DNA of 64,000 nucleotides, from the NCBI GenBank assembly GCA_944470555.2, contig OX104130.1:71305160-71369159 (forward strand), in the 5' to 3' direction. The notes beneath the pieces were generated by a model that saw only the letters and a program-made list of their open reading frames with translations, made no database searches and was not told the origin of the DNA. A program made the translations under genes and the position numbers. The DNA is from Heterobilharzia americana. Its lineage: Eukaryota; Platyhelminthes; Trematoda; Strigeidida; Schistosomatidae. Positions 47,988 to 58,873 of the stretch are shown piece after piece (the first letter of the stretch is position 1; each line of letters opens with the position of its first letter).

Positions 47988-50900
47988 ATATCGCTGAACG
48001 TATTTACACCATGGTTAGCCTTGTACACGTCCTGGATAAAAGCAAGTAATTATAGTGTGAAGTAGAAACTGACATACGGATTGATGTTTTTCGTTTATAG
48101 GGTGTGTAGCTGATATTTTTGTGTAACACCCAATGTATTCGTGCAGATAGGCTAGTCAATAGCTCAAACAGTGTAGTTATGTAATCTGTAGGAAGGTGTG
48201 AAACAGTGGAAAATGAATTTAAAACAAAAGCGGGTAATTGATCATCATATACGAATTATAAAAATGCGATGTTACTGGTGATAATAAGATGAGACAAATG
48301 ATTCAACTGTTGAAGTATTCATCTTGCCTATCCTTAATTGTTTCGGGAAAAGAAGCTGGCACTTATTACAGACTGGGAGTAAAAGTTAGGTGTTATAATA
48401 CCTTGAAAATCAATAGTGCCGTCATTGATAATGAGTTCTAGTTCACTGTACTTTCAAAATGTGTGGATAGATTCCATTTCATAATCAATTTTCTCATTTC
48501 AATAGTATACGTTAAATGTGTTTTTGTTGTATATGATAATCAGTGTCATGCTAGCAGTTGGCTCCAAGTGTTCATCGAGGCTCATGGTAGTATCAAATCA
48601 ATAATAGGACAGCAAGTAAGTGATACTCTCCGGGTTTTAAACCCAGATATCTTACTCAAGATGGGAGGTGTCAGAGATTTGTTAATCAGAAAGAGGTATG
48701 AAGCTGGGAATACTCTAGGTTTTACCCACAATATAAAATTGCGCTGGTCAGAATGCTATACCACAGACAGAGAAAAATGCTCAACAGATATGTTGGAGGT
48801 GTTTCTGCTGAGTAATTTTTTCAAGGGAATAATTATTCTCTTAAATACGGTTGAGGAACTTGGCCTCCCGTTCTGTCAAGTTTTCGAAGAGGAAAAAGTT
48901 AACTATATGACTAATCAACGGTACTGCATACAACTCTTTCTCTGATCCGTCGTGTTTGGTGATGCGTATGATGCATTATTCTGTAAGGCTGACAAAAGTG
49001 AACCAATGCGTGGTCCACATCACTTCGATTCGTAATTACCAAATATAATTCTGTGAGACAAAGAAAGTGGCTGGAACTTTATTCCCATAGCATTTCCCAT
49101 AGAATCTGTGAGGCAATAAAGTCTTATCCTTTAACTAAGAATCTTTTAACGAATCTCTCTGTATCCTTCACAGTATTACTCCATAGTTGCAGCAATTTAT
49201 TCATTTTATCTAGTATTCGTATCTTTCATCTCATGTTCTTAGTTACTTTAATGATATTATTCGTAATTGGCGTATGTCTTCACGATAACCTTACTGCTAC
49301 CCTCCAGGTCCTATGTATAACGCATTATTTTGACTATCGTTTATTTCATTTTTCTGCTTCGAACACTGTTGTTCATCTTAGTGGATGAAAAGTATCGTGA
49401 ATATTAGTTAGCTTGTAGTCCGCTAAAGAAAAGACTATGAAATACAACAATACAGTTAGGGATGCCTATATCTCTTATATCCCATACTTACAATTTGTTT
49501 ACCTGTGAATTCTTCTCTTCGCGTTCTTTTTTCCGCACATCTATCAGATTTCATATAACCCGCTAGTGTTATGATTAGCTTTTGCCTCTTTAAATGTCCT
49601 AACCATTCTTTGTCTTTCAAGGTTGCTGTAAACTCTATAAATAGGATCCTCTTTCACTCAAACACTTTCAGTTGGATTTACAGTAAACTCAGTTGATTAC
49701 CAGTCTTTTGATTTCTCTTTGCGAATCACTCGTGTTGAACTGTCTCAAACCTTGACTATCACTCGTTGATTATTATCGTTCATTCTCACAAATCCGCGTA
49801 GTAGCAGATACCATTATGTTCTCTTGCATTTATCATCACAGCCTGATTAAAGAAAGCCAACTGATTTCGTTTAGTTTTTACATCACCCTCTTAACACGTG
49901 ACTATAGAATATTGCTGGTTTCACATTTTTTTTGTCGTGTAACAATAAACTTGGTAGATTTCAGACTAATTGTATGCCTCTAGTAAAGAGTTACGTTAAG
50001 AATGCTCTGCATCAGTTAATGTTTTGGTTGGAATTGTTATGTGAAAAGAGTACTTCTTTTTATCATACATTTTTCTTTTGAAACAATTTACTCACTTCAT
50101 TTGTTTGGTCTAATTGACTAGTAGTACGGGAAAACTACTCAAACTTCAGTTGCACTTGTTATCATTAATTATTAAGGAGCGAGCGCTAATTATATCATTC
50201 CTGTGTTTTACCTTTTCAAGTGTTGGTTAAACACGTTTTTCCACCTACTTCCCTCCCGAACACAATTGATGCTTTTGGTAATTTCCTATAAAATCGTTAA
50301 TACTACTTTTAAATAAAAAGTAGTATAGATTGGGTGGTAGTTTTGTTCATCACTACATTTTTACGTGTCTGTACAGTGATCAATAAACTTATGATTTGTT
50401 CATGATATTATGTGCTGAGATAATAGTTTAGGGCTAAGATGTAGTTGTGAATAATTCAGTCTCATGATCATGACAAAGTTATTTGCATCTTTAAGTAGGA
50501 TGGGATACTGATTTCATCATACTACTTGACACATTGAAATGTGCCTACGTTTACATTGAATTCGGAAAATCTTTCTCAACTGAAAGTTAACAAGAAATAG
50601 TACGATTTCTGTAGTTTATTCTCTTTTTCTCTGTTCATTTCATCGTTTCTCATTTTCACTGTTTGCCTTTTAAGTTATGTAATCCAAAACGTCTTCTGCA
50701 ACGTCGAATGCAACGCTTTCTAAGTGACTGACGGTTGTTTGTACTTGATTGCGAGCATTGAATACGACATTCACACTTGATGATGAATCGTGTATGCTGG
50801 GCTAATTGTGAATATAAACAAAATTAAGCAAATTATTTTTCGATATTACTAATCGTTTCTTACATATAATAGTATAATATAAGTTAAAGTGTTCATTAAT

Positions 50901-51514
50901 TGGTGTGAAGTAATGAAAGTTAATGATAATACAACGTAAATCCTTTTTCATCATGGATGGTATGAAATTAGTATAAGCTAAAAGGTTCACTGAAAACTAG
51001 GTACCCATGGACTGTTTTTTCATCCTAAAATGTAAGAATCATCAAATTTCACACCCTACACCCCAAACAAGATAATATTGGAATGTAGTTTTCAAGTTTT
51101 ATCTAGGATTAATGTTAAGTTTCAGAAGTAAATTCATAATATGAAAGTGGTCAACACCTACCCAATTGCACAAACTTACCTTGAAAAGTTGTCTTTAGTG
51201 TTTTGTGTTAAGTTTAAGATCATTTCACGTTACCTTCGAAATTATAAGCCTTCTTTCTCTGAAAGCCTCTCTCGGACATGTATCCTAATCTTTTTATTCA
51301 TTTCGTTAGAGAACAATAGAGGAATAAACAGCTGTTTCACTCTATCTGGGAACTCCTTAGTAGTGCTCATAGGTGGCTCACCTGCAGTCATGAGGTTCAA
51401 CCCAATGACTGTCACCCAACGGGTTCTCTGAGTGACTCAATTACAAATGAATTTATTAGTATGCTGCGTTAAGCAAACCTGAACCATAATGAAACATTAT
51501 ACATTTAGTTCCCT
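47988..51514. other. Intergenic stretch without a recognised gene
   Basis: ORFs at 48463-48945 (160 aa, +) and 49053-49388 (111 aa, +) have no domain I recognise, and their composition is like the AT-rich surroundings. No splice-consistent exon series was found on either strand. Confidence 0.4.
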
Positions 51515-52265
51515 TGACAAATTCGAACAATACAAGAACAAAGACATTTGCAGAATAAAATGAGCTCATTTTATTTCAAGGCCTTTCATCAGCTACAAAC
51601 AGCTCACAACTGAAATGGGGTATTATCAGTAATAATGGCATAATACACCTTAAATGTGCGGAAATAAATGGAGATTTGAAATGCAGAATTAGCAGTAAAG
51701 CAGTGAGTTAAAGAAACACAGGATGCAATATTATGAATCTTAGTCAAAATCAACGGCAATTTGTTTGACGAGATAGAAAATTCTGGAGTTGTAGGGTGGA
51801 AGTGACGGACAAGAAACAAAATTAAGCGTAAAAGGGAGGGGAGGTTGTTGAAGGGCTAGTAGGTTACCTGAGTACTGGAATATCGTAAAGTGATTAACAG
51901 TCAGTAAATAATTAATGGGGAGATGGTGAAATCAAAAGAAAAACGAAGACTGTGTACATACATATGCAAAAGAATTGTGTACATTTACCGATGTAAAGAA
52001 AGGTTAATTACAGTCTCCTTCTGAGTGTATAAGTCAGGTTGGAAATGTTTGATAGCGACAGCTTCCGCAAATCGTAATAAACATGATGTTCTTTGTTTAC
52101 TGATTATCCTGAAAGGTTGAGAAACATCTATTTGATGTCCTGTGTCCATGAGATGTTTGGTGATTGCGCTTTTGAAGATATGGCTACCATTTTGACACAG
52201 ATTTTTCGGAACGCGCTTGTAAAACCGAGTAGACATCCTTCATTCAGTTCGTCCTGTGTACTTGC
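51515..52265 (-). mobile_element. Penelope-like element 3' end (inverted partner)
   Basis: On the minus strand it starts within the YIG region (SKYTGRTE-like, CAAGTACACAGGACG), reads STRFYKRVPKNLCQNGSHIF, AITKHLMDTGHQIDVSQPFR and AVAIKHFQPDLYTQKETVIN, then a 3' UTR with TTGAAATAAAATGAG at about 51560. It is roughly 80 percent similar by eye to 52412-53145 on the other strand. Confidence 0.75.
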
Positions 52266-52385
52266 AGCTTTTATTCTGCTCTGAGAAGGAGCTTCCCTTC
52301 TGCCACACTCATCTCAGTTCACAATGCATTATACTCAATAACACAGTCGATAGTAGACAAATACCCATCTCACGTCACCTCCTAC

Positions 52386-53145
52386 TGTGTATATCAACCC
52401 ACCTGTGCTTGTGGAAGCAAGTACATAGGACGGACTGAAACAAGGGTATCTACTCCATTTTACAAGCATATCCCGAGAAATCTGTGTCAGAATGGTAGCC
52501 ATATCTTCAAAAGCGCAATCACCAAACATCTCATGAACACAGGACATCAAATAGATGTTTCTCAACCTTTCAGGATAATCAGTAAACAAAGAACATCATG
52601 TTTATTACGGTTTGCGGAAGCTGTCGCTATCAAACATTTCCAACCTGACTTATATACTCAGAAGGAGACTGTAATTAACCTTACTTTACCTTGGTAAATG
52701 TATATAGTTTTTTTTGTAAATGTATATATAAAGTCTTCGTTTTTCTTTTGATTTCACCATCTATTCATTAATTACTTACTGACTGTTAATTACTATACGA
52801 TTTTCAAGTTTTTCGTGTAATTACGTAACCTATTAGCCCTTAAAGAGTTTCTTCTTTTACACTGATTTTCATTTGTTGTTGCCCCCCTCCACACTGCATA
52901 GCTCCAGAATTTTCCATCTCATCAAACATAAATTTCCATACATTTTGACTAAAATATGTAACTATTAATCCTGCGTTTCATTGACTTACTACCTTACTGT
53001 TAATCCTGCATTTCAAATCTTCATTTTTTTCTGCGTGTTTAAAGTATGTCATATTATTATTACTACTAATAACTCATTCAATTGTAGGCTGTTTCGAGCT
53101 GGTGAAATAAAATGCGCTTATTTTATTCTACAAAAGTCTTTGTTC
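52386..53145 (+). mobile_element. Penelope-like element 3' end with GIY-YIG nuclease domain
   Basis: The + strand from 52386 reads CVYQPTCACGSKYIGRTETR, a GIY-YIG type start in which VYQ replaces GIY and KYIG is intact. It continues AITKHLMNTGHQIDVSQPF and LRFAEAVAIKHFQPDLYTQK, ending INLTLPW and stop at about 52697. The reverse-transcriptase half is missing. The 3' UTR ends near 53145 with GAAATAAAATGCG. It is arranged head to head with the copy on its left, about 150 bp apart. Confidence 0.78.
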
Positions 53146-53496
53146 CTCCGTTATATTGAAGCAGCTGTTCATCGCTCTATGATTCACATTACTTCTTCAC
53201 TTGATGTTGATCCATAATTAATAATTTGAAAGCGAAGTAATGTATATGTATTCTGTTCAATATTTAAACAATTCATAACAAAATAGGTTCTAAGTATATT
53301 TTATATATATTTTGATATTGGTAATTATGATTTATGTGAAATTCGGAACGATGTTGCTTTGAAAGTTTGGATATTCAATGAAGTTACTGTACATCAAACA
53401 CGTATGATGCGAGTCATTTGAAGTTGACTGTCACTTACCTACAGGATGCCGTAGAAGTCATGAAACTATTTTTTTTCGTACAATGATCTTGGTGAC

Positions 53497-53830
53497 TTAT
53501 AGTGGAAATCAGGACTCATTTGGGACTTGTCAGCTCGAAGCATCTGCATCCCACTGAGTGGTGTTGCTTTCACTTACATTCATACCTGGTACCCATCAAT
53601 TCAAACGCCAAAGCGTTACTCACTAGGCCACTGGGACACAACAACCACCACTTGTGTAATGGGTATCACTTATTGTTTATTGATACTTGCAATTCCCCGT
53701 TGCTATACAGAGTCGAATTGATCGACCTCTGTTGATAGATGGGCTCCTATGTGGATGCCTCAATACTGCCTGGATATTTATTAAATCGCAGTCTAGTTGA
53801 TGGCTAGTAGTGGAATCAAGGACGTGCAAC
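53497..53830 (-). mobile_element. Sm-alpha-like SINE monomer, minus orientation
   Basis: On the minus strand it starts after a GCACGTC cleavage-site-like sequence (53826), runs through TGATTCCACTACTAGCC and a tRNA-like head (TGGCCTAGTGAGTAACGC, about 53632-53610), and ends in a shortened hammerhead (CTGACAAG at 53533-53526) whose 3' half has lost about 12 nt. The head-then-ribozyme order is the same as at 57745-57870 and 63920-63777. Confidence 0.6.
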
Positions 53831-54128
53831 GGAAAATTATAAGCATCAATAAACAACAACTGATACCCGTTTCACGAGTGATGGTTCTCGGTTTCCAGTG
53901 GCCTAGAGGACCAGGCTTTGGAGTTTGAAGCAGTGGGTACTGGGTACGAGTGTTAGTGGGGATGACACCACTCACTAGGATGTAGGTATATCGGATCGAC
54001 GAGTCGCAGTTAGGAGGAAGCATGCGTCCTGGATTCCACTGCTACCCACCAGATAGACTACAATATGATGAATATCCAGGCAGTATCGAGGTGTTTGCAT
54101 AGACGCTCATCTGCCAACACATGTCGAG
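53571..54128 (+). repeat. Left arm of second inverted repeat (558 bp)
   Basis: Each position pairs with 111387 minus itself in 57259-57816. ORFs of 76 and 60 aa are identical between arms. Outside 53571/57816 similarity continues but drops, because both flanks are Sm-alpha-like. The arm contains one minus-strand and one plus-strand SINE copy arranged head to head. Confidence 0.93.
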
Positions 54129-54176
54129 GAATTGTGCCCTGTATAGCAACGGGATATGGCAATTAAGAAACAATAA
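53894..54176 (+). mobile_element. Sm-alpha-like SINE monomer, plus orientation
   Basis: A tRNA-like head (CAGTGGCCTAGAGGACC at about 53897) is followed by the hammerhead-derived segment (53996-54028), then GGATTCCACTGCTACCC and the tail with ATATCCAGGCAGTATCGAGG. It matches the minus-orientation monomer at 53497-53830. Confidence 0.6.
53996..54028 (+). ncRNA. Degenerate hammerhead-ribozyme motif
   Basis: It aligns to the schistosome hammerhead core with CTGANGA changed to TCGACGA and GAAA changed to GAAG. The GTC cleavage triplet is kept at 54026-54028. Unlikely to cleave. Its mirror is at 57359-57391 (-). Confidence 0.5.
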
Positions 54177-55240
54177 TTTCCCTGTTGTTATGATTGCATG
54201 CTTCCAAACCACTGTGCAATCTCTTCATATATGGTATTCAGCTGGGATTCAAGACTAACTGGTTTTATATTAGTTGCTATTCAGTGACTGATCAGTATAT
54301 TCAATCCAATCGTACAGTATGTGAGTGATGTTCTCAATGCCTCACTGGTGTTGCTTCTAGTTGGATTACCAGATGACTAGTGTACAAATGTCCAAGGTGG
54401 TGCACCAGTATCTTAGGTTGCTTATATTACGTAATATAGAGTATTAACAAGAGCGAAAACGATACCTTAAAGTATCATTTGTCAAGTGCGTTGCACCGTA
54501 CTGCTGAAACAACTGCCCTGGTGACTGTTTTGCAGTCCTCAGAGATGGGATTGGATTACAGCCTGAGACAAGACCCCATAACATTGGTTACTGTTGAGTG
54601 TCGAATCAATGTGAGTATTTCTCGTATTGCTGTAGATGTATAACGATAAATATTTTGGTATTTAAGCTATGATAGTTTTAATTGAGTAAAAAGGGCGTTA
54701 TTATTAGATTTGAAAGTCAAAAGGTTTTAACTTCAGATTCTAGTTATCATGATTGATCAATTCATTTTCTTCCTTTAATAACCTATACAATCAAATGTAT
54801 ATTGCTTCATTCATTTGACTACATTTAAGTATTTTATAAATTTTCCATGCACACTAAAATACTACTATTCAATAAATTAGTAGTTTGAACCCGTGCGTGC
54901 TAACGTGCAGATTTCAGCAACTAGAGTCAAGCGATCTGAACATTGAAAATTTGTTTCTCTCGTTTGGTATTGCGCTGAAAAGTGACAGACGAGTTTAGCT
55001 CACAAAGATTTGTGCCGTTTGAAAAATGACCATTCACGTCACCCTTAGCCACTGTTGATAAAACACCTTTTTCTTTTCGCAGGACATTTTTGCATTATTT
55101 GTTAAGTTTGATTTCTGTATATACTTGGTTTTTTAGTACTCTTACCTATTACTGGATAGTAAGAAGTGGCGCAGTACCAGCTAAGTTCCCATTATGGACT
55201 TGATGACATGATATCATTAATACGTTACTTAGTTTCCAGT
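54177..55240. other. No gene recognised
   Basis: AT-rich spacer of the second inverted repeat, lying beyond the last WIF exon seen (56488) on the minus strand. I found no kinase-, EGF- or transmembrane-like exon here. Confidence 0.4.
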
Positions 55241-55249
55241 ACCTTTTCT

Positions 55250-55440
55250 AGTCTCATATTTTCAAGTTGGTATTCGTCATAGACTGACATCAGTTGGAGA
55301 AATATTGGAAACCTGGGAGCACTGGACGGTTGTTTTATCCTAGTATAGAACTCTTCAGCAGTGCACACCCATGATCCCGCCAGCTGATGTCAATCCATGA
55401 TGAATACCAACTTGAGAAATCTCTAAATTCCCACTAACCC
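55250..55440 (-). mobile_element. SINE fragment with hammerhead-like motif
   Basis: On the minus strand it shares GTGCACTGCTGAAGAG.., CCAGTGCTCCCAGGTTTCCA and CTCCAACTGATGTCAGTC with the plus-strand copy at 55631-55860. The two form an imperfect inverted pair. Confidence 0.6.
55325..55358 (-). ncRNA. Hammerhead-like motif, one core change
   Basis: Read on minus: CTGAAGAG (intact CUGANGA), a short hairpin, then ATAAAAC where the conserved GAAA has become AAAA, and CCGTC as the cleavage triplet. Stem II is weak. Inferred inactive or slow. Confidence 0.45.
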
Positions 55441-55630
55441 CCGAATTCAATCGAACTAGTATTCATTGGTGACTAAGTTCGAGAGGTGATTCCTGAAGTT
55501 CCAATGAGAAGTCGTGACCAAAGTGACAAACCTGGTGACCTTGAGGGCAAATATTCAGCAATGACATTGGGTGATGGTTGCGCTATATTGTGGACTGACA
55601 GGAGTTGGAATATGGAACATTAGACTCCGA

Positions 55631-55860
55631 CCCGGTGGCTCAATGATAACGTGCTGGTCATGAAACCTGAAAGTCGCGATTTCGATACCTGGTGGGGTCA
55701 TGAGTGCTCACTGCCGAAGAGTCCCACATTAGGGCGAAACAGCTGTCCAGTGCTCTCAGGTTTCCAGTGTTCCTCCAACTGATGCAAGTCCATGGGGAAT
55801 ACCAACTTGTGGAATCTCTAAATCCTCACAAACCCCTAAAATATTTCATATTGTTTGAAT
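55631..55860 (+). mobile_element. tRNA-headed SINE carrying a hammerhead-like motif
   Basis: 55631-55700 is tRNA-like: GGTGGCTCAATGATAACG as box A and CGATTTCGATACC as a box-B-like block. It is followed within about 15 bp by the hammerhead-like segment 55713-55747 and then a body ending near GAATACCAACTTG. It differs in sequence from the Sm-alpha-like copies, so it is a second head-plus-ribozyme family. Confidence 0.6.
55713..55747 (+). ncRNA. Hammerhead-like motif, single core substitution
   Basis: CCGAAGA sits where CUGANGA is required (U4 to C). Stem II is GUCCC..GGGC, GAAAC is intact, and the GTC cleavage triplet is at 55745-55747. It is a better stem II than the partner at 55325-55358, with the lesion on the other side of the core. 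Confidence 0.5.
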
Positions 55861-56487
55861 GAAACTACTTATTAAAAAGTATGTTGTTAGTGATTTCACC
55901 ATGCAAGAGAATAATCTGTGTACTCAATCACAATGCAGTAAAATTATTCACTGATCTTATACTACTTACAAGTAATAAATCACTACTGACAAATTAACTC
56001 AAATGGAAACTTCTCTACACTTTCAAATACACAATATCACCAAACATTGGGAAACATAGATTCAATGAATTCTGGTAGAATTTCAGATACATGTATAATA
56101 AACCATTAAATAAAATGTACAAGGAAGTTTCAAACCCAGGTTAAGAAAAAGCCATTATTATAGTCTCTTGGCATGCGACTGATGGCGTAGAACGTCTTGA
56201 GATATCTTTTTCAAATGTTTATATAATCAGTAAGCATATATGTTACAGAAATTTGCAAGTGGAAATCGTCACCTATAAGACCGTGTCCATTCAGGAACCA
56301 ATGATGTTCAGATGTATACTTGGTTAGTTTAGACAACTAATAGATTTCAAAAGGTTGACTACACTGGTAATAATTTCTTTCTGGTGTCGCTTACAGTTTA
56401 TCATTATTGCTGATTTAAATTCATTCCAGGTAATATTTAAATCTGATGAATCAAAGTTGTCTTAGATAAATAAAGTATTATACTCAC

Positions 56488-56631
56488 TTGCACTAAGACA
56501 ATATTTGTATACAATGAAAGAAATTGGTGGAATTTTTCGTAAACCTTCAAATTCTCTTTGAACATCAAGTCTCACTTGAAATGGAGCTATACCAGTAAAT
56601 CTTCCAGTGCATGGTAGAGAGATTTGTACAT
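56488..56631 (-). CDS. WIF-domain gene exon 4
   Basis: It follows a TTTTTCAG acceptor and ends before GTGAGT in phase 1. It encodes the last WIF strands with two Cys (SLPCTG and YKYCLS). It is separated from exon 3 by a 51-nt intron, and lies inside the spacer of the second inverted repeat. Confidence 0.75.
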
Positions 56632-58814
56632 CTGAAAAATAATTAAAAACATTTTTTGAAAATTTCAATGAGAACGTTTTACCACTTATCAAATATATGG
56701 GAAATTCCCGTGTGATGAATGTATTCTTTAATTTTAAACCCGTTATATGAAGATGAATCCAAAAAATCATGTCAACTTATGACTATTTCACTAGGTAACA
56801 TTCGTATTCTTCCTGTCTTTCTTTATGTCTGTTAAAAGTGGAATGAAATGACCTAGGTGGGCAGCTTGTATAAGATGAACAGACTGTCACGTATTGCACA
56901 CTGAGATAAGAGTTGGGTGAAATCCCCTAGTATTTTAAATTTACTTATGTTCCCTACAAAAGGCCTAAGTGGATAGAATATATAGAAATGTTTGATTAAC
57001 GGTTAAATAATATAGTGCGACCTTGCTCATTTTTTTTCAACGAAAAGGTTGATATGGACACCACAAATCAAGTTACGGTAAATGAGTTGAGACAACCTTT
57101 GGCTCATAAGTGGTTATGCGTATAGTAAATTTTATTCGTATGATCTGTAGAGTATACAGGTAAGTGAAGACAGTGGGTTTTGTCTACTTATTCTATGTAC
57201 TGGTGTTTATCTAAAATGAATATATGGACAACAGTCACTCCAAAAGTGAGTCAAATAGCTCGACCTGTGTTGGCAGATGAGCGTCTATGCAAACACCTCG
57301 ATACTGCCTGGATATTCATCATATTGTAGTCTATCTGGTGGGTAGCAGTGGAATCCAGGACGCATGCTTCCTCCTAACTGCGACTCGTCGATCCGATATA
57401 CCTACATCCTAGTGAGTGGTGTCATCCCCACTAACACTCGTACCCAGTACCCACTGCTTCAAACTCCAAAGCCTGGTCCTCTAGGCCACTGGAAACCGAG
57501 AACCATCACTCGTGAAACGGGTATCAGTTGTTGTTTATTGATGCTTATAATTTTCCGTTGCACGTCCTTGATTCCACTACTAGCCATCAACTAGACTGCG
57601 ATTTAATAAATATCCAGGCAGTATTGAGGCATCCACATAGGAGCCCATCTATCAACAGAGGTCGATCAATTCGACTCTGTATAGCAACGGGGAATTGCAA
57701 GTATCAATAAACAATAAGTGATACCCATTACACAAGTGGTGGTTGTTGTGTCCCAGTGGCCTAGTGAGTAACGCTTTGGCGTTTGAATTGATGGGTACCA
57801 GGTATGAATGTAAGTGGAAACAACATCACTCATCCAGCTGACTAGTCCTGAACAGGACTTAACATGCGTCCTATATTTCATTGCCAGCCATCAAACAGAC
57901 TGCAATATCACAGTAGTTTCGTTCACGAATCAGCATTAGATTGAAATATTTTGAGGACTATGAAGCAGTAGAAACCTGTTTTACCCTTTTTGGGGACTTA
58001 TTAGTGCTACAAACCGAACTGTTGCACATACTAAAGGCCTTTCAACTGTCAGATTTCATGTAGAACCCTTTTCAAATGACTAGTGGATTTTCTCCCTAAT
58101 AACCGAAGTTCTTCAACCTCTGACAATCTGTTATATACCAGAAGCACTCAAGACAATCATTGAGCGTCTCCTTCAAAATCAGCTTGTTTGATCTCACACA
58201 TCACGGCTTCTCTCTGGAACTTACAAAAATGTTATTTCGTAAATTGACTAGTTCATGTCCCACATTTAGTCTATTCATATATGGTAATGCAAACTTCGTT
58301 TCAAGAGAAGGATGTACATGTGCTAATCTGATTAGCGTGTATTTCTGGGAGTTTCATTATTAGTTCAGAAAAGTACCTTATCTGTAAGGAGTACATAACA
58401 ACAAACATAGAAGTAGAGAAATTTCAAATGGTAGTTTCAGATAATCGCGTTTAAATTCTAAGATGGGTGCGAAGTACACCTGTTGCTATATTTATTACTA
58501 AATAATTTATACAGCAACTGTTTGGATATACACTTAAGATCATGTTTTGAACTTTTTTCGAGAATGGGAATTAGATCGGTTTTAAATTCTAATGTACTGT
58601 TACAGTCATCACTATTAATAAGGATCAGTTGTTGAGGTAAATAACTACTAATGTTTTTGGATTCCTCCATTGGAGAGTAAAAAGACCATTTTAAAAGATG
58701 AATACAGAGATCCTCGTAGACATAATAGACATTCTCTGGTTCTTCATTTATTACGAAGAGTGATATGGAAGGACTTATATATGATTTGCATCTAGATTGT
58801 TTGTTGGTTTGTGA

Positions 58815-58873
<59 letters not shown>

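Noticed and set aside
48463..48945. 160-aa ORF as a candidate gene
   Set aside because: No domain, no splice partners and AT-rich composition; I kept it only as part of the intergenic description.
53677..54023. Identical 60- and 76-aa ORFs at 53677-54023 and 57364-57710 as a duplicated small gene
   Set aside because: The DNA is SINE/hammerhead sequence, and the ORFs cross monomer boundaries. Their identity comes from the inverted repeat.
55380..55400. CTGATG at 55383 as another hammerhead core
   Set aside because: It reads CTGATGTCAATCC with no GAAA or cleavage triplet at the right distance. It is part of the SINE body.
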